64,000 bases of DNA from positions 135,927 through 199,926 of the forward strand of contig JAAOMT010000672.1 in the NCBI GenBank assembly GCA_016748015.1. Reading direction: 5' to 3'. Below are positions 12,481-23,487 of the stretch, piece by piece. The DNA is from Geosiphon pyriformis. Lineage: Eukaryota; Glomeromycota; Glomeromycetes; Archaeosporales; Geosiphonaceae. A model generated the notes under the pieces. It did not search any database and was not told the origin of the DNA. It saw only the letters and a list, made by a program, of their open reading frames with translations. Position numbers and translations under genes: made by a program. The number at the start of each line of letters is the position of its first letter. Position 1 is the stretch's first letter.

Positions 12481-13657
12481 AGATTAAAAATGCTAATATT
12501 GTCAAATAGAATAATTTTTATGATCTTTTTTCAATTAAGCTTTCTTTAGTTATAAATAAGTTTGATAAAAAGAATAAAAGAGGAAATTTGAATATAATAT
12601 AGAAACTTTTACAAGATATTATAGTTGTATCAGTTAATAAAACATTTTTTAAATATTAATATAGTAAAGCCAAATATTTTTCCGATAAACAATCATTAAA
12701 ATTTTACAAATTGAAGTTTTTAGTTACCAAATTGGTAAAAATTTTTAAGTCTGGTAATGTGTTAAAGTCCAATTTTTTGTTTCACATTTTGTTGGTTTCT
12801 AATATGGAAAAAGCTTTTAAAATACAAACTATAGTTTAAAATAATATTAAAACAATTAATATTTTTAGCTGTTTATCTAAAATTAGAAAAACTTATTGTA
12901 AATTCAAAATGTATGAATCCAAAACTGCTAAAACAACTGCTATTAAATGTGTAATTAAAGAAAAAATAAACAATTTTTGTTTAAATAAAGACCATATATT
13001 CAAGAATATATTAAAAAAACTCTTTTATAAGGTGATATTAGATTATTTAATAGTTGATAAAAAACTGGTTTTGGAACTTAATATAATTAAATCTAATATT
13101 AATACTATTATAGAGAGTTAGAAAGTACACAATCTTTGAGTTATTATTAAAGACTTGAACTAATTAGTATGTTTTTTTGAATTATGTTAATAATAGTGTT
13201 TTTTCAAATATTATAAGCATTATTAGTTTTGAGAAATTGGTTTATGTGATAAAAAATTTGTTAAATGAAAAAGCTGTTAATTTGAATAGCATTTCAAATA
13301 AGCTGTAAAAGTATTATAATAAAGATATTATTAAAAGTTTTCTGGTTTTTTTGAACTTATGTTTATCTTTAAGTATAATAGCAAATTTATAAAAAAAAGC
13401 ATGAGTCTTAATAATACCTAAATTTTATGATTGAAATAAAATTTTTACAAATACTAAACCAAATAGTTTAATTAAGACAGCTAAGAAAATTCTCTCTAAA
13501 ATTTTTTTAAATTAGATTTTATCTGTATACAACAAATTTAATGTTCTTTATAAAAACAATTTTTCTGTTTTAAAGAATACTTTAACACAATTTTCTGTGT
13601 TTGCTGTTGGCTTAGTGATTGAAAATACTTTAAAAAAGAATAAAAAAATCTAATTGG
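12481..13657 (+). pseudogene. LINE linker and N-terminal RT region, decayed
   Basis: Blocks visible on the plus strand: 12790-13121 (NMEKAFKIQTIV, then MYESKTAKTTAIKCVIK and VILDYLIVDKKLVLE) and about 13560-13650 (VFAVGLVIENTLKKNKK). In the minus-strand copy the last block sits just before the LVLQDIRKAYDSV palm motif (58197-58290). Here the sequence breaks off exactly before that motif, where the LTR at 13658 begins. The catalytic palm is therefore absent from this copy. Confidence 0.6.
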
Positions 13658-14484
13658 TATTACAAGTGATTATTTGGAGTCTCAAAACAAATAAAAAATC
13701 CGTAACTTGATGCTCAATTGATATAATGTTATTGGTAGTATCTAAAGGTATTGTTATCTAAAGGTTTTTTGTTGAGTTTTTTGTATAATAGACAGAGATT
13801 CAATAGTTGTTTCAGTAGTCTCTTAGAATCGCAATTCCATTGAATTTCTTTTTCAGCTTGGTGGCCAGTAATCCTTCTGATAAGCTATCTTCAAATCTAT
13901 AAGTGTTTTACCCTTGTTTTACAGATTTTTTACCAGTCCCTATAACATTTGTAACTCAACACTTTAATCCTTAATCAATTAGTAAACCCAAAAGAAATAC
14001 AAAAGAAAATAAAAAAAAATAAAAGAAGATAAAAAAATAAACAAAAGCAATTGCAAGTTAGTATTCTATCAATAGCTTTAATCAAGAGCTATTGTTTCAG
14101 TGTGGTTAAGTATTAATTGCTATCAACATGAAGTGTTAATAGTGGAGAGTGGATTGGAGATATTAAATAATTATTTATTAATATTCATAATGTGTAAGGT
14201 TGTTTAAATTAAATCTAAACTGGAAGGTCTCTAACTAAAAAATTCTAATAATTAAAACTTGTGAGTCTAATTAACTTTGAGAATCCTACTGACTCTGGAA
14301 GTCTTTCTGACTAATTTTCTAGCTTTTAATACTACTGCTATATATATATAAATTTTATTGTATGAGATTCCTTGAATTTCTCAATTCTCTAGCCAGAAAT
14401 TCTGGAATTCCTGAAATCCTGCAATTTCTTTGAGAGGAATTCTGGAATTCTGGAATCCTGCAATTTCTTATATAAGAATTCTGG
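13658..14484 (-). mobile_element. LTR, Gypsy A family, truncated at one end
   Basis: The left terminus TATTACAAGTGATTATTTGG corresponds to the TGTTA terminus of related LTRs with a G-to-A change. The body is collinear with 11346-12333 and 47897-48714, with a T-rich tract, a TATATATA box at about 14339-14349 and the palindromic array at 14365-14480. The right end stops inside the array at about 14484; the last roughly 100 bp and the terminal TAACA are missing, and LINE RNase H sequence follows. The missing RT core of the host LINE and the missing LTR end suggest one deletion removed both. Confidence 0.75.
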
Positions 14485-14591
14485 TCTCTTCTGGCATAGT
14501 TTCTAATATAAAAAATAATAATATTTTGTTAACAAATCAATTTTTGACTTTAAAAAAACATCTTTACAAAATTTAATCAAGTATTATTATT

Positions 14592-15875
14592 ATGTATATA
14601 AATAAGTTTTTAAAAAATTTCAGTTTTTTTACTATAACTGATAAGACTGTTGCATATTTTTTTAAAGTTGATTTGGATGTTGATATCAAAGTTAATAAGT
14701 TGTTGTTATTAATAATAGCTGAATTACAATCTGTTGTTTTGGCTTTAGAATGTGTGTTTTTTTCCTGTATTGTAATTATGTACTTAAACAGCCAAACTAC
14801 TATAAATACATATATCTCAGAATTAAAACTGTTAAGTTTTGATTTTTGAAACTGTTGCTGGATAAAAAAAAGACATATTGCAAATTTGGTTAGTAATAAA
14901 AATTTTTTAATGATTTGGTTAAAAGTTAAGAGACATTTAAGTATTTTGGATAATGTTTAAACAGATACTTTGGTAAGTAAAACTGCTTGTTTTTTTCTGT
15001 TGTTGTCTAATAATGTGTGTAAATGCTTTAATAAAACTAATAATTTATCAGTATCTAATAATGTTTATTATTTTGTTTAGGATATATATAGATTAGTAAA
15101 TTATGTTTACTAAAAAGCTAAACTTGTTTTCAAAGTAATAAATAACTCTTTGGTTTGAAAAATTGATTGAATTTGAATTGTTGTAGTTTAGTATTTAAAT
15201 TCAAATATATTGTTAGGCTTTACAAAGAAGATTTTAATTAGTTTGTATATATATTTCATAAAAACAGTCCATAAAAAATTGTTTGTTGCAGTCAGAAAAA
15301 AATTTTATGACAAAAATTATTCAAGTGTTTTGTGTTTGCAGTATGAGAAGATTGAATTTTTGATTATATATTTATCTTTTCTAAGAAGTCTAATTCTTAT
15401 AAGAAGATTTTGTTTGATTAGATTATAATTTAAAAATTTTTAACAAAGTCTTATCTTTTATTATCTTCTATGATTAAGAAATTTTTTTTTATGTTTATTA
15501 GATATTGGTCTGTATATACTTTTTTATAAAGGCTTTGTATTTAAAGATTAATATAGTAAAGCTATACAGATATTTGAAAATCATAAGAAAACTGTTCAAG
15601 TTCTAATTAATTTTGTGTATAGTTTAGATAAATAGTATTATTCAGATTTATGAGAATTTAGGTCTAAATACAGAGTAAATATCAAAAAATATGGTTTGGT
15701 TAATAATTTTAAAGTAATATCTGGTATTTTTATAATCTAGTGTTAAGCTTGTTGGATAGAATAATCAAATTAATTAATATTAATAAGTTTTTTGGGATTA
15801 GTTTTGGTTTTTGTAAGTCCTACTTGTTTTTTTCTGATTTAAATAGTGAAATAATAATTTATATAAAAACTTAGT
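14592..15875 (+). pseudogene. LINE ORF2 RNase H and C-terminal region, decayed
   Basis: 14592-14849 reads as RNase H: TDKTVAYFF near the start, then LLLIIAELQSVVLALECVF and YLNSQTTINTYISELKL, matching AELQIIMLVLECV and FSDSQVFINM at 56560-56690 (minus). 15210-15428 holds the block after RNase H (KLFVAVRKKFYDKNYSSVLC). About 15620-15875 holds the terminal block ending FFGISFGFCKSYLFFSDL and a stop. Frameshifts separate the blocks. RNase H would remove RNA from the RNA/DNA hybrid during second-strand synthesis. Confidence 0.7.
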
Positions 15876-16015
15876 ATTATTTTGATTAGTTTGAATAATT
15901 GGTTATATGTAATAAAAACATGAATTGTATTTAGTTAAAGTTTCTAATCTTGACTTTGTATACTAAATAATAATTGGATTATATTTATTAAAGTAATAAA
16001 AAAATATTACATTTG
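15876..16015 (+). other. LINE 3' UTR and A-rich end (copy 2)
   Basis: This is the decayed equivalent of 50740-50870. It contains a GATTAGTTTGAATAATTGG block, ACATGAATTGTATTTAG, CTTGACTTTGTATACTAAA and a TAATTGGATTATATTTATTAA segment, ending in AAAAAAAT. The 3' end coincides with loss of similarity to the other LINE copies. Confidence 0.65.
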
Positions 16016-16142
16016 TTTTATTTTTATTTTTTAATTTTGTTTAAAAATTAAAATATATTATTATTACTTTTGATTTTTATAAAAACTTAAAAATTATAAT
16101 TAAAAAGATTGGATTAATAGATTTGTAACAAACTCGAAAAAG

Positions 16143-16168
16143 CACGTGATTTAATATTGTGCCACGTG
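16143..16168. promoter_or_regulatory. Two CACGTG (E-box) palindromes 20 bp apart
   Basis: CACGTG occurs at 16143-16148 and 16163-16168, both followed by A and starting exactly 20 bp apart. The surrounding 60 bp also holds TCGTCGATTACTGCGCC, unusually CpG-containing for this window. CACGTG is the classic bHLH binding core. It lies about 380 bp upstream of the LINE copy 3 5' end. Whether it belongs to that LINE or to host sequence cannot be decided here. Confidence 0.45.
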
Positions 16169-16540
16169 ACTTATTTGTTTCGTCGATTACTGCGCCATCT
16201 CAATCTGTTTTAAATTATGTAATATTAATCATTTTCATTAGTTAAAAATAAATCACATATATTACATTGAATTTGATGTATGCTATTTGTATATTGTAGT
16301 ATAAAAACACATCAAAATTTTTGGTGTAACTGCTTTTATTTTTGTACAACAAAAGTTTTTTTTGTTTTAAACAATATTTAAGTTATAAAAAAAACTTGTA
16401 TATTATAAATATAAGTATAAAAATTTGTGTATCAAGTATTAGCTATAAATTCTAAAATGTTAAAAACAACATATTATGCAAAGTTTAACTCTTTAAACTA
16501 TTTTAGATAATATTTACTTAAATATATTAATTAGTACTGT

Positions 16541-17697
16541 AATTAATAGTATAAAAACTTTTTTTTTCTTCTTTGTTCCAAATTCCTAAAAAAGAGTCTT
16601 AAGTTTTTTGAAAGAAGTTTTTTTACAATTTAGTACAATAAATTTAAACACTTTATTCTTGACTACAAGACCATTATTGGCTGTAGTATTGCTGTTATAA
16701 AAAAAGCTGTTAAAGTTTCCAGTTCTAATAATGGCTTTAGATCTGTTCTTCCGAGGAAAAAGAAGAGAGATAATGCTTTAGAAGATGGCTCTGGTAGTGA
16801 AAATGTTGGTCCTAAAGTTCAGAATAGTCGTTTATGGAGTTCAAAGACTGGTAACACCATTGAGTCTGATAGTATTAATATGGAGAAAAAATGTCTGGTA
16901 AAAGAGACTAGTTTTGATTATAGTAAAAACAGTGCTCTTAATGAAGGAAATTTTAATCAAACACTTACTGGTTCGAAGATCAAAACCAAGAAGACATTGG
17001 GCAAACTATTGGAAAAAATTAATTTTTCATTAAGTAGTGATGAGGATAATGTTCTTTTAAATACTCTATTGAAACTTTCCCCACCTTTAAAGAATCTGGT
17101 CAATATTTTTGTTTGCAAATTTTTTGCTTTGGATATTAGACAAGATAGTTGGAAAATTCTCTCAAAAGAAGCTTTAAATGGTCAAAAAGTTGTTTTCAAA
17201 AATCAATGATTTTGGGAGGGCCTTTACCCCCTCAAAGTTTGCTGGAATCATTAAAATGACATTCACTTCTGAATTAAGTTTGGCACAGGCTTCTAAAAAA
17301 GCTAAAGAAGTAAAAATCTTGGTTAATGCTAATTTCAACAGATCTATTGGGCATTCAGATCAGGCTGTGGTGTTGAAAGAAATTCCAGTTGGAACATCAG
17401 TTGAGGCTGTGCATATTGCACTATCTGAATTTAGATCAATCAAGTCAATTAAGATGCAATTGGTAGAGCTGTGGCAGAAAGCAGTAGTTGAGTTTGATTA
17501 GGTGAATTATGCTAATTTTGTCACAGCAAAATGGTCTATTCTAATTAGGAAAAATGCAGTGTGTGTTGTTAGGTCTAATATAAACAAAGAATCATGGGAT
17601 GCAAAAGACAATTATAAGGTGCTGCTCTATACTCTCCTTGTGAGAACAAATGCTCATAACATTTGGGATTTTATTGGTTCTGTGGATGGGAAAACAT
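16541..17697 (+). pseudogene. LINE copy 3: 5' UTR and ORF1, cut by Gypsy-A
   Basis: The 5' end carries the same AAAAACTTTTTTTTTC block as copy 2. ORF1 is much better preserved: from about 16732 a frame reads LPRKKKRDNALEDGSGSENV and continues through 16880-17209. A frameshift near 17170 moves to 17178-17501 (LFSKINDFGRAFTPSKFAG at the start, VVLKEIPVGTSVEAVHIALS, then LVELWQKAVVEF), an RRM-like fold. One stop later 17502-17697 gives AKWSILIRKNAVCVVRS and NAHNIWDFIGSVDGKT. The frame ends at the LTR of Gypsy-A. The missing remainder may be represented by 50458-50870. This is the youngest LINE copy by eye. Confidence 0.75.
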
Positions 17698-18550
17698 TGT
17701 TACTTATAGAAATATAGGGAATATATATTAGCATAGTTATTAGCCAATCAGAAGTAGACATAGTAAAATGTGGAATTCCAGGATTCTTCTTAGAAATTGC
17801 AGGATTCCAGGAATTACAAGATTCTCACAAAGAATTGCAGGATTCCAGAATTCCAAGATTCCTCTCAAAGAAATTGCAGGATTCCTGTTGTAAAGAATTG
17901 AGGAATTGAAAAATCTCAATTATGTATATATAGCAGTAAGATTAAAAGCTGAAAAAACAGACCTCTCAGTTTAGATTTCATCTAGACAATTTTCCAAACC
18001 ACAAATAAATAACTATTTGTTATCTCAAACCCACTACCACTATTAACACTCCATGTTGATAGTAATTAATACTTAACCATACTGGAACAATAGCTCTTGA
18101 TTATAGCTATTAACGGAATACTAACTTGCAAATTGCCTTAGCTTATTTTTTTTTTCTTTTTTTCTTTTATTTTATTTTCTTTATTTCTTGTTTTGATTTT
18201 ATTGTTGTTTACTAACTCTATTGAGGATTAACACGTGGAATACTGACATCAGGATAAACGTGACTGGTAAAAGACCCAGAAATAAGGGTAGAACACTCAG
18301 TTGAGGATAGCTTACCAAGAGAAATACCGGCCATTAAGCTGAGAAAGAAATTGACAAAACTGTGGTTTTGGGAAGCTACAGATAAACTATTATCATTGAA
18401 TCTCTGTTCATTATACAAAGGACTCAACTCTAAAAAAAAAAACTCTTCAGATACAACCAATGTACCAGTATTACCAGCATTGTCAAGATATTGAGCACCA
18501 AATTATGGATTTGTTATTTAATTTGAGACTCCAAATAATCATCTGTAACA
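17698..18550 (+). repeat. 5' LTR of Gypsy-A (853 bp)
   Basis: Starts TGTTACTTATAG and ends CATCTGTAACA, the same termini (5'-TGTTA, TAACA-3') as the other LTRs here. It contains the palindrome array and TATA box described separately, a likely AATAAA-type signal (ACAAATAAATAAC, about 18001-18013) and a long pyrimidine tract (about 18148-18200) before the 3' end. The partner is 26963-27388. Differences between the two shared parts are mainly transitions by eye. Confidence 0.92.
17765..17932 (+). promoter_or_regulatory. LTR promoter: GGAATTCC-type palindrome array and TATA box
   Basis: About 150 bp consist of imperfect repeats built from GGAATTCCAGGATTC and AATTGCAGGATTCC, in which GGAAT and ATTCC alternate in both directions, separated by TCTCA-like spacers. 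The block ends at ATTATGTATATATAGCAG (17919-17936), a good TATA box. The same arrangement occurs in all A-family LTRs of the window. The array is a likely U3 enhancer or protein-binding platform; the factor is unknown. Confidence 0.7.
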
Positions 18551-18552
18551 TT

Positions 18553-18562
18553 TGGTGCTCTC
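18553..18562 (+). promoter_or_regulatory. Primer-binding site of Gypsy-A
   Basis: TGGTGCTCTC lies two bases after the LTR end. It would pair with a tRNA 3' end GAGAGCACCA. The identical ten bases, at the identical two-base distance, follow the 5' LTRs of Gypsy-B and Gypsy-C, while sequence beyond position 11 diverges between families. I could not assign the tRNA. Confidence 0.8.
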
Positions 18563-18612
18563 TATGAAGTATAATTCTACAGAAAACCAGCACCATCAAT
18601 AATCATCCAAAA

Positions 18613-20400
18613 GTGGCAGAATCAGAAATCATAGGAACAAACTATTTAGGATTTGCCAAATCTTTATTCCAACAGTACAGTCAACAATTAGGATTGAACA
18701 ATAATCATTTCCCAGCAGAATCAGCCTTCAACTTTTATGTCAACAATAAAATCACAGACTGTTTAAGAGGAACAATTAACATTGAATTTGCAAGAGAAAA
18801 TTTCTATACAGAATTATTTCAATATACCAGCTTACCAAGAAACTACAGTTTTGCACCAATTATTAGGGAAATAAATCAAACTATTGAAAGGTATATGCAA
18901 CAACAATTCCCTATCACCTACACAGATAAAGGCAAAAAAAGATTGCAAACCCCAGCAGTAACACCAAAACAAATCCAACCATCCAATTGGAAGAAAACCT
19001 GAGTTGAATCACTCACCCATCCATCATACTATTATATGCCTAGAAGTGCTATTAACATCTTATCAATAGACGTGTCCACATTAAACACGACATCAACCTT
19101 TGGACACTTTCTATTTTTAAGTAAACAACAAAAAACAGAGTTATTAGGACCATATGGTGATTACTTTGAAGGATTTAAATTGCAATTGCCAATGCCATCA
19201 GGATTTCAATCACTGCTATCTCAACCAGATTTCGGAAACACGAGTTCTTGGAAAATAACGGAATCAGAAGAAAAGGAAGAAGAAGAATCTGAAGATCAAG
19301 AATTTACTTACCAGAACCTGATCACAGAAAACTCGGAATTTGGAACCCTAAATCTTTAAACCCAGCAAAATTTAAATCCAGAAAATCTGAAAATTGAAAC
19401 TCCGAATATTCAGACACTGCCAATTTAGGATAATTAAAACCCCAATCTAATTGATCAACCAAACTTACTGCCAATAATCATCATTGATCAACCACCAATT
19501 AATCCAATAGCCGAACTCATATAGCAGCCACTTCAACTACCATCTCAACAACTGGTACAACAACAACTGCTTCAATAGCCACCACAACAACCCAACTTAG
19601 ATCCAATGGCATACGCACCTATTGTGAAGCTAGACAATTTCACTGGCGAAGAGGATGACGCTCAAGTATGGCTGAATGATGTGGAAAAAGCCATTACAGC
19701 TAATGGATAGAATAATGCCCAAGCAATACAAGCTATTCCCTATTTTCTCAAGAATACTGCTAATTCATGATATCAAAGCTTGATTAATAAGCCACAAGAC
19801 TTCAATACCTTCAAAATAGAATTCTTAAGATACTTTAGCAACAATAACAGTATCAATTGTCTAGTCAATACTTTCACCACCATGAAGCAAGAAGAAACTG
19901 AAGCAGTTACCACTTACCTGAGACACTTTTACAGAAATCTACACCAAATTCAAGCAATTGACGCCAACTATTTCACAGCACCACAGATTCTCAACCAGTT
20001 TATCCATGGTCTGTGCAGCAGCATCTTGTAACATATATGTCCGTTATATCCTGGCACCCTTCAAGATGCAGTCACATGCACCAGAGATTTCAAATCAGCT
20101 GAGTCTGAAGCCAACCATGCCCAAGCCATCAATCTAGTAATGAATGGATCATCTGAATTGGATTCCAAATTGGAGAAATTCAGAGAAACAATTAATCAGA
20201 AATTAGAGAAATACTTAGCTAACAACAATCAAGCAATTTATCAACTGCCACAATGACATAATAATTCAGGAACCACAAATTGTTTCCCAAATCAATTGTG
20301 GCCATCATCCTCCACCAATCAGTTGTGACAGCCAGAGATGTGTGTTTGCCACAACTGTGGTAAACAAAGACACATTAGAGCTGACTGCTAATTTTATAGC
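18613..20400 (+). pseudogene. Gypsy-A gag (matrix/capsid-like and CCHC knuckle)
   Basis: The frame opens at GTG (18613, AAAAGTGGCAG) with V/M-A-E-S-E. An in-frame TGA lies about 15 codons upstream and no ATG occurs until about residue 96, so a non-AUG start is the simplest reading. Residues 1-129 match the gag N-terminus of Gypsy-C (47834-47457). A Pro/Gln-rich linker with stops follows (19440-19610), then the capsid-like region (to about 20031, LRHFYRNLHQIQ). A zinc knuckle C-x2-C-x4-H-x4-C is at 20347-20388. Stops at 19000, about 19357 and elsewhere are mostly explicable as TGG or CAG/CAA transitions. Gag forms the particle that packages element RNA. Confidence 0.85.
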
Positions 20401-21350
20401 AACACTTAATGATTGGGAAATCAATATTAAAACCCTGATCACAGATTTCAGATTCTGAATTACCACCTAAATCAGGACCAATATCAAAACACTTACCTGT
20501 CTATAACACAGCAATCAATCTATCAGCCAACCATATATTAACCTTTAACCTATCAACCACAACCACCAGCACTTTATTAACCACAGCCTTAAATTATTTA
20601 TCAACTCCAACAAACAGTTCAAACTCCACCAAATCCAGCCACTATGACATCAGGAAACCCGAAACATCAAATCACGCAAAATTGAAAATTGGCAATAGTT
20701 GTTCATCAACCAATCTCCAGCTTTCCTCACCAACCAATGGGATCATGTTCTCAGAGTTCAGGAACTGGGTACATCCAACACCCAAATTCCCAGAACTATT
20801 TAAGTCTTCTGGTGACCCCAGAAGACACCCAACCCAATTATCTAGAAAACAACCAACAACTGCCACTCACCAGCAACATTTCACCAGCAACAGTTACCAA
20901 AAATAAAACTCTTACTGCCATCTTTCCTTTTGAATTAGAGGAAACCGTCAACTCACTGTTGTTCAGTGGAACAGCACGTAAGAAAAAACTCATCACTGCG
21001 ATGTACACTGATGCAAAAATTGATGAGCACTTCATTAAACTGATCTTAGATAATGAATCAACTGGCAGCATCATCACAAAACAACTCATGGACCAATTAG
21101 GTCACCAAGTTGATCATGCTGGCAGTGCAAGAATTATCACTGCTGATGAAGCTACCAAAACTCCAATTGGCAAAATAGATAACTTCTCCATCAAAGTCAA
21201 TGGCATCACAATACCCATCAAAGTTCTGATGATGGAAGCCACTTAGTATCAAGCACTCATTGGCAATGATTGGTTATCCAAAACCAATGCAATGCTCGAC
21301 TGGACCACCCAAGAACTTCAACTCAGCAAAAATGGCTAATACACGCGAGT
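20401..21350 (+). pseudogene. Gypsy-A linker and aspartic protease
   Basis: A Gln/Pro-rich linker with stops (20401-20680) leads into an open frame at 20689-21246. The retropepsin active-site block reads LILDNESTGSIIT (about 21040-21080), where a functional family member such as Gypsy-B has LILDSGSAGSIIT. DSG has become DNE, so this copy should be inactive. The C-terminal retropepsin segment (ALIGNDWLSKTNAMLDW) follows around 21255-21300. The protease would cleave the Gag-Pol polyprotein. It is continuous in frame with gag. Confidence 0.8.
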
Positions 21351-21734
21351 TCTAGCAACATGTGGCCATTTCAAACCCAGCAATGTTAGGACAACAACAC
21401 TGCTTATTGAATTCGAAAAGAAAGAAAACAAACCAATGTGGGAAGTGTATCAAATATCATGGACTGATGTCGATTACAACAAACTGCTGCCAATACTTTT
21501 CTGGGATGACAACAACAATGGGAAAGAAAAACAAAAAGCAGAACTTACTTGGGAAACAGATAATCTGACTTGGACTAATAATAATGAACCAACATCGAGC
21601 TGGAAATGGGAAGAAAGCAAAGAAAGCAATAAAGGGAAGGGAAAAGAGAAGGAAGAAGAAACAACACTCACCAACATTACTACTTATAACTCACACACCT
21701 ATCCATCATCACCAATTAATTATTGTCAACCAAA

Positions 21735-22370
21735 GTTGATATGTGTCGATTGTGACAAGAAATTGTTATCAATGGGCGCATGCTGTGATGATGATGAAGA
21801 ATATTCAATGGTCACCAGATTTTACTGCCGTGCATGCATTATAGAGCATTTTAGATGACTGAAATGACAAGGAAAGTGAGACAATCAACCATGTCTCGCA
21901 TGTGGAACTATCTTGCCTAACAAATGAATATGGAATGACATTCTTGGACAAGAAAAAATGTGTGATGAGACATACCAGTACACCATCTTGATAAACAATT
22001 GGATATGCAAGGGAATACCAATTGACGATGCATAGAAAAGAGCACTATAACAATTAAAAAGATATTCCCATAATGAACATGAACTTTGGAGAATGACATA
22101 TGTAAAAGTAAAAGGCGCAACAACCAGCAAATTACTGGAAATAAAAAACAATTCTTTATCTTTTCCTGAACCTGAATACATCCAAACTTTCAATGTTTTT
22201 GGTAACATCGAGGATAATTCAGAAGAATTCTATGAACATTACCAGTAATTAGCACTCACAATAAAAGAGCAGAAACAATGCTTGGAAGAAATTAACACTT
22301 GACTATGTAACCACTGTTTGATTCCATGTAACTTCCAGTATTGTAATGAGTGTGATCTCATTTACAATCC
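21735..22370 (+). pseudogene. Gypsy-A Cys-rich double zinc module
   Basis: Between protease and dUTPase lies a Cys-rich stretch in the same frame. Part 1 has ICVDCDKKLLSMGACC, then FYCRACIIEHF, then PCLACG and MCDET. Part 2 (22295-22360) has LCNHCLIPCNFQYCNECDL. The spacing of CxxC pairs suggests two or three zinc-binding folds. The same module is at 33000-33630 (B) and 44070-44690 (C), with KKLSSMGAC and the Trp-Asp-Asn block before PCLxCG conserved. I do not recognise the family. Its placement inside Pol suggests a nucleic-acid-binding or structural role, which is inference. Confidence 0.6.
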
Positions 22371-22623
22371 ACCACCACACATAATCTACACGATCCCAGA
22401 AGAGGAAGAACCAATCAACAGCTGTGCATCAGAATTGGAATCAACTTTCAATCCCAATTCAAACTCTAACAATGACAATGACAAAAACAATGGTTCCAGC
22501 TCTGCTCTAAATGGCAACAAAAATTACGATGATTCAAACTCTGATTCAAATCCTGAAACATTTATTGCACTTCCTGATTTCTCCAAAGAACAAGAACTCA
22601 AATGGTATAGTGATAATAATAAA

Positions 22624-23040
22624 AGTATCATGCCAGAATGCACACATGATACTGATGCAGAGTTTGATCTGAGATATCCAGGAAAAAAAGCCATAAAACT
22701 GGAACCAAATTCGTGTACATGTATTGATCTCAAAATAGCTCTGGAAATTCCAGCAACAACCATGGTTCAGTTAGCATTTAGGAGTAGTTTAGCGAAAAAG
22801 GGAATCAACATCAGAAGAGAAATAATTGACACAGGGTATGTAGGAAATATTATTGCTATGCTACAAAATGATTCTGAAAAGGCCTATATCATAGAGCCAA
22901 ACGAAAAGATAGCACAAACAATATTTCTACCTTTGGTAAAAATAGTCCAATTAGTGTTAGTAGAAAACAGGGAAGAATTAAGAATTACTGCTAAAGAGAT
23001 ACAGGGATTCGAATCAACAGGTAGAATAGATATACCAGTT
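22624..23040 (+). pseudogene. Gypsy-A dUTPase domain
   Basis: This sits within an open frame at 22318-23484 (388 codons). The five trimeric dUTPase motifs are visible. Motif 1 is AEFDL (family AGxDL) at residues 114-118. Motif 2 is FRSSLA (154-159). Motif 3 is IIDTGYVG (169-176), with catalytic Asp and Tyr kept. Motif 4 is EKIAQTI (196-202). Motif 5 is QGFESTG (229-235), where the family has GFGSTG. dUTPase hydrolyses dUTP to dUMP and PPi and limits uracil in new DNA. The motif 1 and 5 changes are G-to-A type and probably inactivating. Confidence 0.85.
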
Positions 23041-23487
23041 AATATGGCAGAAGAAAAGGTTATTGACAAAAGAGAAATTATCTTAACCCATCAATCAATT
23101 TTCATTCCATCATATGACCAGTATATGTTACTTATAAAAAGAAAAGTAAAGAATCAGGCTCAGTTGTTTGAAGCAGAAGCCACTATTTGCAAATCAGGAG
23201 AAATTGGACTCACTAACCTCTACATATCAGCCAAAAGCCCCAAAAACATCAAAATTCCCATTTACAACACAACTGGAAGTGTTATTGAAATACCAAAGGG
23301 AACTATTATTGGATATTTGACTACTGAAGTTGAGGATCAACCACCAAATCACATTCCAGATTTTTCACAGCTTTGTGGATATGTGAACATTACATCACAA
23401 ACCATCTACGGACAAAGTAAATATTATCTGTTTCAACCAGAACAATTAGAACAAATGAACATGGAGAATCTAGATCCACTTTAATAG

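Larger units (their letters stand above)
8730..16015 (+). mobile_element. Decayed LINE, copy 2, with two inserted LTRs
   Basis: This non-LTR retrotransposon runs from a 5' end with AAAAACTTTTTTTTTC (also present at about 16550 and, reversed, at about 62195) through ORF1, an endonuclease, the N-terminal part of RT, RNase H, the ORF2 C-terminal region and the 3' UTR. It is interrupted by a solo LTR (11346-12333) and by a truncated LTR (13658-14484). The catalytic RT region is missing at the second insertion. Stops and frameshifts are everywhere. The layout matches copy 4 on the minus strand (54455-62200), which is the main support. Confidence 0.75.

Noticed and set aside
17765-17920. Heat-shock elements (GAA and TTC inverted units).
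   Set aside because: HSF sites need 2-bp gaps between units; here GAA and TTC abut or lie 3 bp apart.
22318-23484. The 388-codon open frame of Gypsy-A as an intact stand-alone host dUTPase gene.
   Set aside because: It continues in frame with protease and RT of the same element, has two damaged motifs, and recurs at the same place in Gypsy-B and Gypsy-C.
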